A DNA stretch of 64,000 nt from Polytrichum commune (Eukaryota > Streptophyta > Polytrichopsida > Polytrichales > Polytrichaceae): the NCBI GenBank assembly GCA_950295325.1, contig OX485805.1, positions 26,895,501-26,959,500 of the forward strand, given 5' to 3'. This document shows, one piece after another, positions 23,711-36,247 of the stretch. The translations under genes and the position numbers were made by a program. Below the pieces are notes generated by a model that did no database searches, was not told where the DNA came from, and saw only the letters and a list, made by a program, of their open reading frames with translations. The stretch's first letter is position 1; every line of letters starts with the position of its first letter.

Positions 23711-24120
23711 GACCATCTTTTGGTGCACTAGACTAGGGGTAGAATGATTTTTGTGTGGACCCAAAATGGCTAATTATAAAAGTGATGGTCCAAAAAGGAT
23801 GTAGTGATAGGTGGGATGTAGTGATGTAGTGGGATGTAGGTGTTGTTTCACACCACTTGCAATCACTTTTAGGTGCCATTGAGTTAACCATTTTGTGTGC
23901 AATGGCATGTAGAGTAGGATATTTTGATGCTCAGGTTAGGGACACTCTAGTGTACAACTATGGGTATTGACTTACTTGCCTCTTTGGGAACATGGAACTA
24001 ATTATTCAAAAGAAATAAAATTACAAAACAACTTGCATTCCTCATCATTTCCTCTACTTTGAAAAATATTGCACAAATTTCAAGCCACTCTTTTTGGGCA
24101 AATCAAGTTATTCTCACCAT
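23711..24120 (+). repeat. dispersed repeat D1, copy 1
   Basis: This aligns with 55356-55757 over its full length, sharing GTGTGGACCCAAAATGG, TAGGTGTTGTTTCACACCAC and CAACTTGCATTCCTCATCAT. The copies differ at many positions. No termini, coding sequence or target duplication were identified. Confidence 0.75.
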
Positions 24121-24144
24121 TTTCCGTATATCTGATTCCTTCTT

Positions 24145-24490
24145 CATGTTCTCCAGCTTCTACCAATTAGATTTACACAAAAAAATCTCGTGCTAGATTA
24201 ACAAATCTACGATGAAACATGTGCAAAAACATATTGAAAATCAGTCCTCCCTTGATGTAGTCATGGTTATCGTAAGTGCATGTTTGTTGATTTCTTAACT
24301 GGATACATAGGTTCTCCTAATTGTGTTCACTATTGAGTGAAGAGTAATTATTAATATTTGAAGACGTAGTCCAATCTCTTTCAAACATTTACCTTTTTAA
24401 TGTTTGCTCTTTGATCCTCACCAAACCACATACCAATCAAATCTAGGGGTCCAATAAGGAAAAGTAACTGCATAACACCCACTAACCTTA
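24145..24490 (+). repeat. dispersed repeat D2, copy 2
   Basis: This is the partner of the repeat at 2192-2534 and lies immediately after D1 copy 1. The D1 copy at 55 kb is not followed by D2, so the two families are separate. Confidence 0.7.
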
Positions 24491-24761
24491 ATGTGGGTCA
24501 CACCAATTACAAAAAAAAGAATGTATTAGTTTCTTAACTAATATTGGTCTTTGTAGCTAGAGGAAATCTTCAATTTCATCTTATAGACTCCAGGTATGAA
24601 GATATAATGTTTTCATCCACTGTAATGAAATTGGTGTTCAATAATCTCTTCCTTACAACAATAGTTTGGAAATATGTAGTCCAAGGTTGTGAACATAGTA
24701 AGTGCAGGGCAAAGACAATGACGATTTTCAAAAAATCCAATGTCTTGGGTTTACATCTAGA

Positions 24762-25143
24762 ATTCCATTGAAATGAAATTGATTTTAGAGTCTAGGAAGC
24801 CAAAACGCTAATGGGACTGAAAGTACATCATAAGGATTTAAACACTTGTCGCTTCCCTAGAGTGGCAGAACGCATGTGCCTTCATGAGATAGAGACTAAT
24901 AATGCCAACTTAATGATGCAATTGAAATAAAGACTCGAGGCTCGCTAATATTACATTCTCAAATAATGATGAAAACTTGTCTCCAATAAGAGTATATAGG
25001 GGACATTCCAACACAAAGTGTGCCTTGTCTTCAGTTCCATTATACAAGTATGAGTGGCAGAGTCCATTATGTATCCTTAAAGTGGTGGGAATTTTTTTTT
25101 CCCTTCTATTAAACAAAGCTACCATTGTATATACTTTTGTCAT
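24762..25143 (-). mobile_element. LINE 3' fragment with C-terminal zinc-knuckle coding
   Basis: The minus frame 25143-24910 encodes IHNGLCHSYLYNGTEDKAHF followed by VLECPLYTLIGDKF. It matches the cysteine-histidine tail after the reverse transcriptase of plant LINEs and the equivalent peptide at 38.8 kb (LCHFCSYNVVENEAQFVLEC). The 3' tail includes the plus-strand ATGAAATTGATTTTAGAGTC. It is 5'-truncated, as is common for LINEs. Confidence 0.75.
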
Positions 25144-25689
25144 TTAGATTTCCAAATACAATGGGATGGGGCATGCATACAAACCCATCTTGAAATTGAG
25201 ATTTTCACTTAATTAATTATCATAGCATGATGAATTGTAGGGTCAAGGTTTTGCATGGGTTCCATGTATACCACCCTTAAGTAATTGATGTTGAGTTTGG
25301 TGTCAAATCGTCTCACTAAATGGGCCATGATCGTGTGAGAGAGGAGTTTATTTAAATGGAAGCATTTCTCTCATTCATCCAACATGAAAGCCCTACAAAA
25401 TATCCAACTTCCTGGAGGTTACTATTTTTATTGATATGCCACCATAATGAAATTTAAAAGTCCGAATTGTTCTAGTCCAAGTCATTTGAGACAAATCGAC
25501 TACAAACATATAAGGAATACAACTTGTTATTGGATAGATGAGAGGTTTGCTCACATGCAATGATTCTCTCTCCCCGTGGTTGTGGGGATTATTATATATG
25601 AGCTAATCTCCCAACCATCCATTGAAAAATTAAAAATTAAAAATTCATATCCTAAAAATTCCCACTATAAATCGATTTGAGACTAACAT
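25144..25689. other. intergenic, nothing recognised
   Basis: No coding or repeat signal that I can name. Confidence 0.4.
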
Positions 25690-26362
25690 TAGCTTGAACA
25701 ATCTAGTGAGTCCTATAAGTTCAAATGCAAAGAACCACAATTAGGAGAGATGGAGTTTTTAAAAGTTTGGATGAACAAGAGACACACTCACATGGAACAA
25801 TTCCCCTTATCCATGGGCTATAGATGGTCCAATACGTTGAAACCACAAATGTAAACATGTTGTATGTTTCAAAAACCTTGCATTGGCCATTTAAAATCGG
25901 CTTGAGAAAGTCTAGTGAGACCCAAGTGAATTGGATTGACCGCAATGAAGTGACACAATTTGTGAGTTCGGATGAACTAAGTGATAGTATTATGCAACAA
26001 TACATGGGCTATACATGGTTTGATGACCCCCCCCCCCCCCCCCCCGCGGTGTCACAAACACAATGGTAATCGCATTGTATGTATCCAAAAACCCTCTAAT
26101 TAGCTCAAATTAGTTTAATTGTGACCCAATTGAGATGAATAGACCACAATTAGGAGACACAATACTTCAGTTTGGAGAAACTATGAGAAACACACTTGTA
26201 TGAAACAATTCATGGTCATTCCCAAACAATGGACGATATGATGTGTTTCACCTTGGCATGACAACCGTAGACCCATGGTACATCCCCAAACAACTTCCCA
26301 AAAACCTTCCAACCACCAAAATTACCTCAATTAAATAGTCCAGTGAGACCCAATTGAAACAA
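25690..26362. repeat. diverged tandem repeat, about 220-bp units
   Basis: Three loosely similar units begin near 25700, 25910 and 26110. Each contains TCTAGTGAGACCCAA-like, GACCACAATTAGGAGA-like and GAACAATTC-like blocks in order. The array continues after the hAT insertion at 26371 and again around 27500-27660. A run of C residues lies at about 26028-26045. Confidence 0.5.
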
Positions 26363-26370
26363 GTTGACCA

Positions 26371-26938
26371 CACGGGTAGGTCACTTAGTGCATTTTAAAA
26401 ACGACGTGCGGCATAATATAGAGAGGGTTAAAAGCATTTGAAATAAAATTTATAAAGGAATTCCAAATACCAAATAATGAAGGGGCCATTAAATGTAGAC
26501 AATCCCATTATAAGTAAGTTAGATGGACATAAAATGTGGGCCATTGTTTTTTTGTAAAATTAATATAGGGGCTGAAGATAAAGATCCTAGAAGGTATGTT
26601 TAGTATGTTTGCTATGGTCTCCTATGTGTTTTCTTCATAACTTTGTTTGCAATGATATTACTGTTTGCACCCTTTTTTGTTTCCATGGTTTCCCTTAACA
26701 CTCGTCAATGCGTTAGGAAGTAGATTAGCTTTTATTACTTAAAAGGAATATAGAGTACAAAAAATTACAGTGACTTGGACAATATAAGTAATGGAAGGGT
26801 GCAAACAAATGGGCCATTTTTGAAATTTAAGTAATTATAGGGAGGCTTTAATTCAACCCTTGAAGGTAAATAGCCCCAAAACAAAAAACCCCCAGCCGCA
26901 CGTGGTGCACAAAAATGCCTTAGAGTGACCTACCCGTG
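26371..26938. mobile_element. hAT-type MITE, family B, copy 2
   Basis: A 568-bp element with CACGGGTAGGTCACT and its complement at the two ends, and a perfect 8-bp duplication GTTGACCA (26363-26370, 26939-26946). Compared with the copy at 19267, the first 240 and last 210 bases are nearly identical. The central 122 bases (26609-26730) are unrelated to the 113 bases at the same place in copy 1. Confidence 0.95.
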
Positions 26939-26946
26939 GTTGACCA

Positions 26947-27664
26947 CAACTAAGAACCATGTTCTTTTGGTGCCCTCATCTAACTAATTAAGTATATACA
27001 TACCATAGCTCTCTAGTAGCTTGGGAACCTTTCTGCCTAATAATCAATTAAAGTGTGAAAGTAAGTTAGGCAACCCATATTCTAAAATTGATGAGTTTCA
27101 AAAAGTAATTTAAAATAAGTTAGACATTCACCCAAGTCATTTCTATATTCATGGAAGGTTTTCCTAATTTCATCTATGGCGGCTACGATGAACCTAAACA
27201 CTTCCCTTAACCTACATTCCCTACCCTAAAGTTTGTCTTTCACTTGTATGTCAGGGTTTTGCTTGGCAACAAAATTTTCTTAGTGTGAGATTGATGCCGT
27301 GTGAAGACACTATTGAAGTTATTGGATGCTACTTTGTTGGATTCTAGTGAATGTCACTTGTATTATTGCAATTTTAGGCACTCTTTGAATGTTACATTTT
27401 TTTTGGACACTCAACGAATACCAAAAATTCAGGCACCTTTAAAATTAATTATTGTATGTCCAAGCTGCTAGAGAGCTACAGTATATGCACGCAACCTATT
27501 CACATTCAAGCAAGCATGTGTAAGAGGTATATCTCTTGTATGGAACAATTCCTCGCATATAGATGCTCCAACATTTAATGGATGTCCACGTAGGCGTGAC
27601 ACATATAAACCCATGGTCCGTTCTCCAAAACCTCCCGAGCAACTTGCAAGTTAGAAAGCTATTA
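26947..27664. other. intergenic, remnants of the 220-bp repeat
   Basis: The 25.7-kb tandem repeat family resumes weakly (GACCACAACTAAGAACC, then near 27540-27600). No gene was recognised. Confidence 0.4.
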
Positions 27665-28953
27665 GAGCATCTGCAATGCACCCGCCAACGACGTTTGGCA
27701 CGCGTTGCAATTTCGGCGTGCTTCAATGGGCTCGGGTTAATCTCCCGTGTCTCGCCAAATACCTCCCAGTCTCGGCAAGTTTTGTCCCTTTGCCATGAGC
27801 TTTGTTCCTCCCGCTAGACACAATCAATGCCCAGGATGGTAATCGTAGAGCGGGAAGGGCAAGGATTCTTTTTGGTGTTTGTTTCATGTCTTGATGTTGG
27901 CCTGATTTTTTGGTCTTTGTTTTGTGTCTGGATGGTGGCCTGATTTTCTGGTTTCTGTTTTATGTCTTCATGATGGCGTGATTTTTTCCTTTTCGTTTTG
28001 TATCTTTACGCTAGGGTTTTTTTTCTTCCCATCTTCACTCTTAATCACAACCACATTAGTCACATTAGTGCCTTGTGACTAATGTGACTAACGCCCTCAC
28101 AAGGCATTAGTCACATTAGGCACATTAGGCACATTAGTCGCATTAGTGACATTAGTGCAGACCTTGGAGAAGTGCCAAAATAACTATAGTTAACTATATT
28201 ATTTTAATACATTTTAGGGAACAACTATAGTTAACTAGAAAACATTCAAACCGATTTGAAGAATAACTATAGATAACTAGAAAAATTCCAAATATAATTA
28301 TATATTCGAAGAATTTTGCCTCTTGATTTGCTTTAATTGAGGGTCTTTAATATGCTCAAAAGATTGAGGATCATCAAGAAACGCCTTTATACGATCATTA
28401 CAATAGATTGGGCTCAATGTTACATCACAATGTTGGGTTCTAGAATAATCTCCATATACACCACCAACACAAATAACACACTAGTGACACTACAACATTA
28501 CAATAGAATTCTGTGAACATGTTGTGCTCAACTTTAGCTAACTAGATATTTAGTTAATTAAATATGAACATAGTTAACTAGAGTTTTTGGTAGACTAAAT
28601 TTAAAACAACTATAGTTAACTACATATTTTGGCAGGTCAAATCATGAACAACTATAATTATAAAAGGCGACTAGTTAAGTAATAGTTGAATTAGTTGGTG
28701 AGTTATCCAAGGTTTGCATTAGTGCGACTACTCTATGGGAGCCGGCCCATGCCTCTGTAGCCACCCCGCTCATGCCACCGTGGCCGGCCTGCGACGCCAC
28801 CATGGCCACGGGAATGGGTAACGGGAGTGCATGATGGGTGCCGCATTGAGACTATTGCCCAGCACCTCCCCACGCCACTCGCCCGCAGTGCCCCGGGGGA
28901 CCTTCAAATGGCCTTTGATGGGTTCATTTGACGGGTGCGCATTGGCGATGCTC
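27665..28953. mobile_element. PIF/Harbinger-like non-autonomous element
   Basis: A 1289-bp segment with terminal inverted repeats GAGCATCTGCAATGCACCCG and CGGGTGCGCATTGGCGATGC(TC), flanked by TTA on both sides (27662-27664, 28954-28956). TTA duplications and GAGCATC-type ends fit the PIF/Harbinger superfamily. GC-rich arms enclose an AT-rich centre. The centre holds CACATTAG minisatellite units (about 28045-28160) and many AACTATAGTTAACTA palindromes (28180-28670). No transposase was recognised. Confidence 0.8.
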
Positions 28954-28956
28954 TTA

Positions 28957-29479
28957 GAAACATAGTTGTTAGAAACACAAGCTCAAGCCTTAACAAGGGG
29001 CATGGTAGAGGTCTAGGGGGGTGGGGGGGTGGATCCCACCAAGAAACCCTCAAGTTAGGAAGTTGTTTAAGAAACATGGGCTCAAGCCTTACCAAGGGGT
29101 GGGGTAGAAGTCTAAGGGGACATGGGTCCCACCACCACGACCGACGACCAAAGCACATGACACACGAGCTGAGTCGTCAGTCGTCGCGTCTGTCGTCAGC
29201 GTTGCGACAGCCCCTCACCTACGGTCCCCTTCCTTCCAATCGCCGCCCTCCACGTGGAGTCAGCCCCCACCATCTTCCACTAGCCCAGCATCAGTCAATG
29301 ACGAATCCTTCGGACCCTCAAGTTCCACACTCGTTCCGAGATCCCGAGATATCCAGAACTTTGATTCAACAGCTAGAGTACTAGGATTGAACAATGCAAT
29401 TATCAGTTGCGAGGAACAAGAGAGCTCTTGATAGACCGGAGAGCTCTTGTGACTTTTTTGACGCCTACTTCCGGCCTAG
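28957..29479. other. intergenic with a 110-bp direct duplication
   Basis: ACACAAGCTCAAGCCTTAAC to GTCTAGGGGG (about 28974-29020) is repeated at about 29078-29125. A 149-codon plus frame over 28935-29384 is Arg/Gly/Pro-rich and motif-free, probably an effect of local GC content. It is not called as a gene. Confidence 0.5.
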
Positions 29480-30600
29480 TTGGTAGCCTTGACCAGGAAC
29501 AACAAGGTAGGATCTAGCAGTTGCGAAAAAGCTCAGTTGTGACAGAGCTGGATAGCAGTATTTTGCAAACATCTCCTTGTAGTGGAGATTGTGCGCAAAT
29601 CGAGTTTTTATGTGGTGATTTGGGACCCCTCAGCACAGCTTCTAATCCTCAGCACAGCTTCTAATTTCCAGCAGCAGTCAGTCCTACACACTTGGTTAAG
29701 AGCCCACAAGATCAGTTGTGAGAAGGTAGGTACTGTATTACTCTGTTCCTCGAAGTGGGTGGAATGACCGTAGTGCTGGGCTAGGTTTGCTTCGAACTGT
29801 CTACTTGCAGTGTTTGGGAGCCTTCAAGAACATTGTCATCCACCAGTTATTCACAGACTAGAGAGCACTTGTGAGCTCAGTTGTGAGAGGTGCTACTGTT
29901 AGCTCTCGGTTGAGAGAGCTGGATAGTGGTGCGTGTTAGTATTTTGCAAACATCTCCTTGTGGTGGAGATTGTTCGCAGCTTGAGGATTGTGGGGTTCTG
30001 GACCCCTCAACACAGCTTCTGATTCTAGCAGGAGCCAGTCACTGCGCAAATTATAAGTCTAGTGCACAAGACCAGTTGTGAGAAGGTGGGTAGCACTCTG
30101 TTCCTCAAGTGGGTGGAATAACTGAAGTGCTGGGCTAGCTTTGCTTGGAATCGACTCCTTGCAGTGCTTGGGAGCCTTTAAGAGCATGGCATCCTCCAGT
30201 TATTCACAAACTAGAGACCCCAAGCTCAGTTGTGACAGCTGCTACTGTTAATCCTCTCGCTGTGGATTAACGATCCCTGAATATAGCTCCTTCCAGAAGT
30301 CACCGCACAAATTTATAGAGCGCACAAGATCAGGTGTAGAATAGTAGCCCTATAGTAGTGCTGGTACTCTAGGTTTGTTCATTTGTAATTGACTCCTGGC
30401 AGTGGAGGGATTGCAGGTTGAAGTTCTGGGTTGATACAGGAACTACCAGAGATTTGCACTTGAAAAGAATATGATCAGTTGTGTGAAGTGGTTCAAGTTG
30501 TGGAGGACTTCTAAGTTATATATATGTTACAAACATCTGTAATTTTGCTTCTCAGTGAATTGTAGTGCTTCTGGTGTACTATACAGGTTTGTAAAGATTC
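29480..30600 (+). repeat. amplified leader or promoter modules upstream of phytocyanin gene 1
   Basis: Two nearly collinear modules of about 387 bp (anchors TTTTGCAAACATCTCCTTGT at about 29552 and 29942) are followed by a third, more diverged one running up to the ATG. Each module has a TCAGTTGTGA block, a CCCCTCARCACAGCTTCT block and an ACTCCTTGCAGTG-like end. The same end, AACTCCTTGCCAGTGGAGG, lies just before the start codon at 30629. So the 5' flank or leader of the gene was tandemly copied. A TTATATATAT stretch at about 30517 is a candidate TATA box for the proximal module. Confidence 0.8.
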
Positions 30601-30628
30601 AACTCCTTGCCAGTGGAGGTTGATCAAA

Positions 30629-33600
30629 ATGGCGTCCAGCGGTTGGCCAACATGTGTAGCGCTGTTGGTTATGGTGGTGCTCCTGAATGTATCTCGAATG
30701 AGTGAGGGCACTCTCATTCTTGTGGGCGAAGACAAAGGCTGGACAGACAAGGGCGTGGACTACGTGGCTTGGGCAGCTGCTCATAAGGTCCATGTGGGAG
30801 ACTCTGTGGGTGAGATTCTGACTTGAAGTTTTCAATTCTGGTGTTGTAGCTGGCAACATTCTTGAAGTGGTTGGAGGACTCCTCCCATAAGTTAGATTTC
30901 GCATACTTTCCATTATATTCCAAGAAATGCTTCAAAGGACTCCTTAATTTTGCACATCAACCAAGTCGAGTGGAGATAGTAAAGAATGACTGTTGGTTTC
31001 ATGTCCTAAGATCACCTTCAGGCGATCATAAGGTAAGGACCCAATAAGAGCTTGACACTTGGGAATGTGCCAGACCTAGCTGGCAACATTCTTGAGTGGT
31101 TGGAAGACTCCTCCCAGTGTTTCCTTAATTTTTGAACCTCAATTAAGTAGAATCTAGAGAATGTCTGTTGGTTTCATGACCTAAGATTGTAGGCAACAAT
31201 AAGGCGTAGATCCAATAAGAGCTTGCTAGTAAGGGCTGGTTTACACGATGGACCATGAAGTCATCCCTTGACATTGTAAGAGCATTGATTGGTTGTTGAA
31301 CTCGTCCTGGGACTACTTCGGTTTACACTAAGGCAAAAATGGCAGACGGACCATGAAGGTCGAGGTCCCCAAAGTATAATTTTCAAGGCCTAATAATTCC
31401 ACCGACATGGTCCAACAGGTTTTGCGGTGAGAGAGATAAGAGAGGTGGTATGGTTGGAAAAAGCAAGGGCCCATGGGAGAGAAATGATGTTTTAATGAAA
31501 TTTTCATGAAATTTTTTTGGGGCTTCATATACAACTCTTCCCACTAGGTAAGGCTCACAAGGCACACTTTTCAACATATCTACCCTCTATGTGCCTTGAA
31601 TATATCATAGCCCATGAGACATACCATTTCTACCTTGCCCTACCCCTTAAACCAGTTCTCATATGTTTCACCAAACAACATGGGACGTCAAGAACTCAAG
31701 ACTTCAAGTGCAGATTTTTTTTTTTGGTTGACCAACTAAAATGTTTGGATTTTGGGGGTTGTAATATACTGTTGGAAAGGTCTTGACAACGCTTTTCCAA
31801 GGGTATATTACACGCCCCAAAAAAATTAAAATTACAGTCTCAAAATGAAAAAGAAAAATTTGTAGTCATTTAGTGACTGTAGATCAAGGTGGTCAAAAGA
31901 ACTGCAATGGGAAAACGATTATGGTTCTTTTTCGAATACTTTTTGCTATACTAAATAGGATATTTAGTGCTTGATACACTAAATATGAACGCATACACTA
32001 AATATCAATAACCTTATGAAAGTGAGTAACATCAAATGTAAACTCAAATACTAAATATCAACTTTGGTAATGTGTGGAAGTTACATTCTTGAATTTAGTG
32101 TTAGTAAGGATATGAAAAATAAAATAACAATGATAAAAGGAGAATTCCAACATATCTTCTAGCAAATCTTTTAACACTAATTATCAAAGAATTAAAAATT
32201 AGTGTTGAGTAAGGTAAGGTGGTAACAACATTAAATATAATCAAACACTAAATATCTTATTTAGTGTAGTGACAACACAAGGTAAATGTCACATAAAAAT
32301 TACATAGAACATGTACAAATTAATACGCTCATTTTTTGTAAAAATTGTTGTGAGAAGATTTGCAAACCACATCTTCAAGACATTTAAAAAGTGAAGACAA
32401 GTGAAGCCCAAGAGAAGACAAGAGAATGGTCAACCTTGATTTTTTTTCAAAACTGCCCTTTTTGGGCATGTGTTAAAAAAAAATTAGCACATTCACTTTA
32501 TGATGCATGGTCATTCTTGTTGGTCTACATTCGGTTTACACCCAGTGAGGAGTCCAAGACTTTCAAAACTATTTTTTTAAGAAGTCGGACCATTGAAGTT
32601 GAATCATGAACTCAGACCATTGAAAAAGGCCCTCTTCCATGGTCCGACTTCATGGTCCATAGTGTAAACCAGCCCTAAGCATGCAGCTCGGTAGACATGA
32701 GGGCCCCATTCTTGGAGATTGAATCCTTGAGCTGAAATAGAAGAGGGTGCAAAGCTAGGCTTATTAAGGTTATGAAGTAATTTGGAGCAGCCTTGCAGAA
32801 GGTTTATCAGTCACAATGATGGCTTTTGCTTGTAGACTCTTCCGAGGTCTTTTTATAGATAGTTGAGGCTATGGAAATTTGAAATATAATTTCGGACAAG
32901 TGGATCTGAACTGCACTTCCCTCAATTTGAAATTATTTCTGCTGACTCACTTTCATCTGCAACTTGCAGTGTTTGTAAACAAGGACAATGTATTGCACAC
33001 GATTGATGTTCTTGGTTCGAAAGAGGCCTACGACAACTGCACTCTTGGTGGTGGAACAATTATTCCCATCGATCCTGGCAAAAATTACACGGTACTTTCA
33101 CCCAAATTCCTTTAAAGTGCGGCTTCTTTAGGTCTGAGGACTATATATATGTTGGAATAGGGTCAAAACTTTTCCATACCTCATTTTTTGTTGAAAACTT
33201 CTTGGGAGACCATAAAGCAATATATTAATTAGTTTTCTACAAGTGTAAATATTGCTCTTCACAAGTTGAAAAGAATCCTGTTATAAAAGACACCCTAATA
33301 TCGACCTGTTGCAAAAGAAACTCTATTTCATCTCTCAAGTGACACACAAATGCTTATGAATTATGCCATCTGCATCTCTGTCTTGCTCTTAGAGCAACCC
33401 CCATGCTCACTGAAAAATGATTCTCAAGTCAATAATCAGCTTTCTAGGTTTTTGGTGAGCATGGTCGTATGATCATCCCACCCACAGAAACTGGCAATGT
33501 TTCCAAATCTTTATTGTCTACCGATTTTTGTGACAGAGAACATCTTCTAAACCCCTCCCCACCCTCAAGAATTGAGAGCATAACAAAGGACTTAGAGGGT

Positions 33601-34142
33601 TGTCTCTCTGTCAATAATAAGTTGCCAGTGAAGGTTTATGATACATATGGACGTCATGCGTGAGATGCCAAGCATGCAGCATCGGCTCAAAGAAATTTGA
33701 GAGCCGGTTGAATGGGAGAATCATTTTACAGTGACCATGAGAATATCTGCTCTTACTGTGAATGTGCTTACAAGAACATTCCTGCCGCGATTGTATGTTA
33801 TTGGAAACCTAGTGCCCCATGGGCTACCTAACCCATTGCTTAACGACCCATTAATTGGTTATTATATGTGGTCCTTTGCAGATCCCAATTCCGAGTGCGT
33901 TGTTAGGGCAGACCTTTTATGTGGCATGCTCCGTTGCTGGACACTGTGCGAAAGGCCAAAAGCTTCAAGGAACCGTGCTTCCTGCTGAAACAGCCCCTAC
34001 TCCAGCTTCACCACCAACCATGACTCCTGGATCCCCCCAAACCCCTGGCCCTGTCTCCACGAGTGACGCGGATTTAAACCGATTCATCTGCTGGACCACA
34101 GCAGTCGTTCTGATTGGAGCTTGCTTTTTGTCAGCTGTGTAA
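30629..34142 (+). CDS. GPI-anchored stellacyanin-like phytocyanin, copy 1
   Basis: This is a small blue-copper electron-transfer type protein predicted for the plasma membrane or wall. Exons are 30629-30809, 32970-33091 and 33882-34142, with GT-AG introns in phases 1 and 0 and acceptors CTTGCAG and TTTGCAG. The product has 187 residues: signal peptide 1-27, cupredoxin about 28-135, a Pro/Ser/Thr-rich linker 136-163 and a hydrophobic tail fitting a GPI signal. Copper ligands are His70, Cys117, His122 and, at the axial position, Gln127 (GQKL), as in stellacyanins rather than Met. Cys84 and Cys123 would form the fold disulfide. Intron 1 contains a duplicated 230-bp segment and a 1443-bp transposon. 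Copy 2 at 40815 has the same exon phases and tail. The substrate or redox partner is unknown. Confidence 0.93.
30847..31234 (+). repeat. direct duplication inside intron 1 of phytocyanin copy 1
   Basis: TAGCTGGCAACATTCTTGA, GACTCCTCCCA, TGTTGGTTTCATG and CCAATAAGAGCTTG occur in the same order at 30847-31060 and 31078-31229. The second unit is shorter. The transposon at 31233 inserted at the end of unit 2. Confidence 0.85.
31233..32675. mobile_element. PIF/Harbinger-like element in intron 1 of phytocyanin copy 1
   Basis: A 1443-bp element bounded by GGGCTGGTTTACACGATGGA and the complement of GGGCTGGTTTACACTATGGA, with TAA on both sides (31230-31232, 32676-32678). TAA duplications with GGG-starting ends are characteristic of PIF/Harbinger. 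The interior contains repeated ACACTAAATATC words (31950-32280). Short frames show no DDE transposase, so it is non-autonomous. Confidence 0.9.
33395..33475. repeat. small hairpin in intron 2 of phytocyanin copy 1
   Basis: CCATGCTCACTGAAAAA pairs with TTTTTGGTGAGCATGG about 40 bases downstream. It may be a solo foldback remnant of a MITE. Confidence 0.55.
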
Positions 34143-36247
34143 TTAACGATTGAATTCGTCACAGAGCCCCCCCAGTGAAAGGTGACAGTCAGAGTAGCAG
34201 AAACCTGTGGGCGAAGAGGCTTGTCATTTACGAATGCCTCCCCAGGAAGTAAGTGCTCATGGCTGTCTGTTTGAGGATCGAATTGAGGGATCTTTACATT
34301 TATAGCCCAGTGTGGGGTTGGGAGTGGTACTGTAAGATAAAATATTTAAATGTGAATAGGCTAGTCATGTCAACCAAATTGGGAGTCACAACAGGAATAC
34401 ACTGGTGGACTATCCCGTAGTGCACTGCACCTTGGGTGTTAATATCATTCACTTATCAAACAAAAGGCCTTTTGGAGGGCATAGTTTTTAGAGAGCAGAC
34501 TAATTTAACAAGAGGAGTAGAGCAGATTAGCAGTACTCCTGTCCCCACAATGGAGGATAGCATACATGAAGACAACTTCTGGCTTGGACAAAGGCTGTTG
34601 CAGTGTGGTGTCCCAAACTCAACCTTAAAACCCTAAACCTTCAAGGCCTTGCCAGTAGGTTGCCAACGTGCTTTTCTTTTCTTATTTACCGACAAGAATG
34701 TGGCAGGTGTGTCTAGATTTCAGATGCTAGAGAGTAATTCACAATTGCAAATTAGCATGACTGCAATATGAAGTTGGGTGTTGGCAATGACATCATGACC
34801 ATGGATGGTGAAGGTTTAAGGAAATTTACCAGCCCGAAATTTTACCAGTCAACACCTCTCTGGTGGACCAGGATAACCTTGTAATCTCCTTGAACTCTCA
34901 TGTCGGGGCCTCACAAATGTCAAGGTAGGTGTATGGAGGATAGTAATTGAGGGAAAGTTCTGTCCTTGCAAGTATTCAATTTATTGTGAGAAGCCCAAGA
35001 GAAGTCATAGATGTTCTGCATATATAGGATATGATGGATTGATCAGATTTTGAGAGTTTGGTGTGTGTGCAATAATCTGGGATTCTGATCGGTCAGGGCC
35101 TCAGCTACAGGAGTGGTTCAACAATCTCATGACCTCAATGGGAGATACTCCAAGCCTCCTTCATTTCTGTCCTTGAGTTTTTGTTGAGATTGTACAGGGT
35201 GAGTGCATGATTACAGTGGGGCAAATGTTTACTGTCTTGCAAAATTGAATCAGAGGAGGAGGCATCAACCATCTCATCGTATTTGTGTATTGCTTGTGCC
35301 AATGGATTCGTAGGGGATCTAAGGTTTTTGAGGTGTTTTGAGGTGCCTGCCATTGACCTTCAGCCCCGCCCTGGCTATGGCGATGACTATGTTCTTGTGT
35401 TATGACCATCATTAAAATTGTAGGACCTTTGGATATTGTCCAGGCACATTACCCAACTCACTTATCTATAAACTTCATATATATTTTAAGTAGGCCGTGG
35501 ACGTGCTCAGTGCAAATTATATTCAAATTCTGCATTCTTGAAGACTCCTTTGACTGGGAACTGTGCTAACTTGGTGGGACAGATTGTTGCATGTCTCCTC
35601 AAAACCATCAGGTAGGAACAGCTGATGTTAGGACAGTAAAGTTAACCCTACTGTGCCTACATTTGAATTTGAATGTTTAAAGATGGTTAGGAAAATGCTA
35701 AAGATGGTTTTTTTTGGTTTTTTTTTTAGACAGGATGGGTTTTGGGAGTCTGCCGTGGAGATAATTGGATTTTGGTCCACCAGTAACAGCCTTGAGACGC
35801 AAAACACAATTTTGTTCTTTTGTCATTTGCTTAGGACTGGAGCAGTCACCAAGCTTGCTAGTCGAAGACATTCACATAATGTAGGTACCTAGTGCAAGGG
35901 AGTGTATTATATGATGGACTTGACATCACAATCCAAGGTGATATTGCAATGCGCCAACCTGATGTGCAGTGCTAATGATATTGAAGAAAAATGTTTATCA
36001 AAGTTTGCAGACACTTACGTGGTATGACACACACTGACAGACTTGGGTGTAATGTCAGTTGCATGTGCTGGCAAGGGCTTCACACCAAAATACCCTCAAA
36101 TTACGTTAAGTTATGTGAAACATTTGTCACTGTCACACTTGCATGTGTGGCCCCATGAACAGGAAGTGTCAGAGCAGTGCGGGAGGCTTGTCACTTTTCC
36201 TATGACTTCGTACTCTAATACCACGACTCTGGGCAGTAGGAGGAGAC
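34143..36247. other. 3' flank of phytocyanin copy 1, then intergenic
   Basis: The first 300 bases include GGCTAGTCAT and TGTTAATATCATTCA, which recur in the same order after copy 2 (43730-43790). They are therefore probably conserved 3' UTR. The rest has short frames (for example 35135-35412 minus) with no recognisable family. Confidence 0.5.

Noticed and set aside
28935-29384. 149-codon plus frame, Arg/Gly/His-rich
   Set aside because: It spans the end of a transposon and a direct duplication, has no motif and follows local GC richness.
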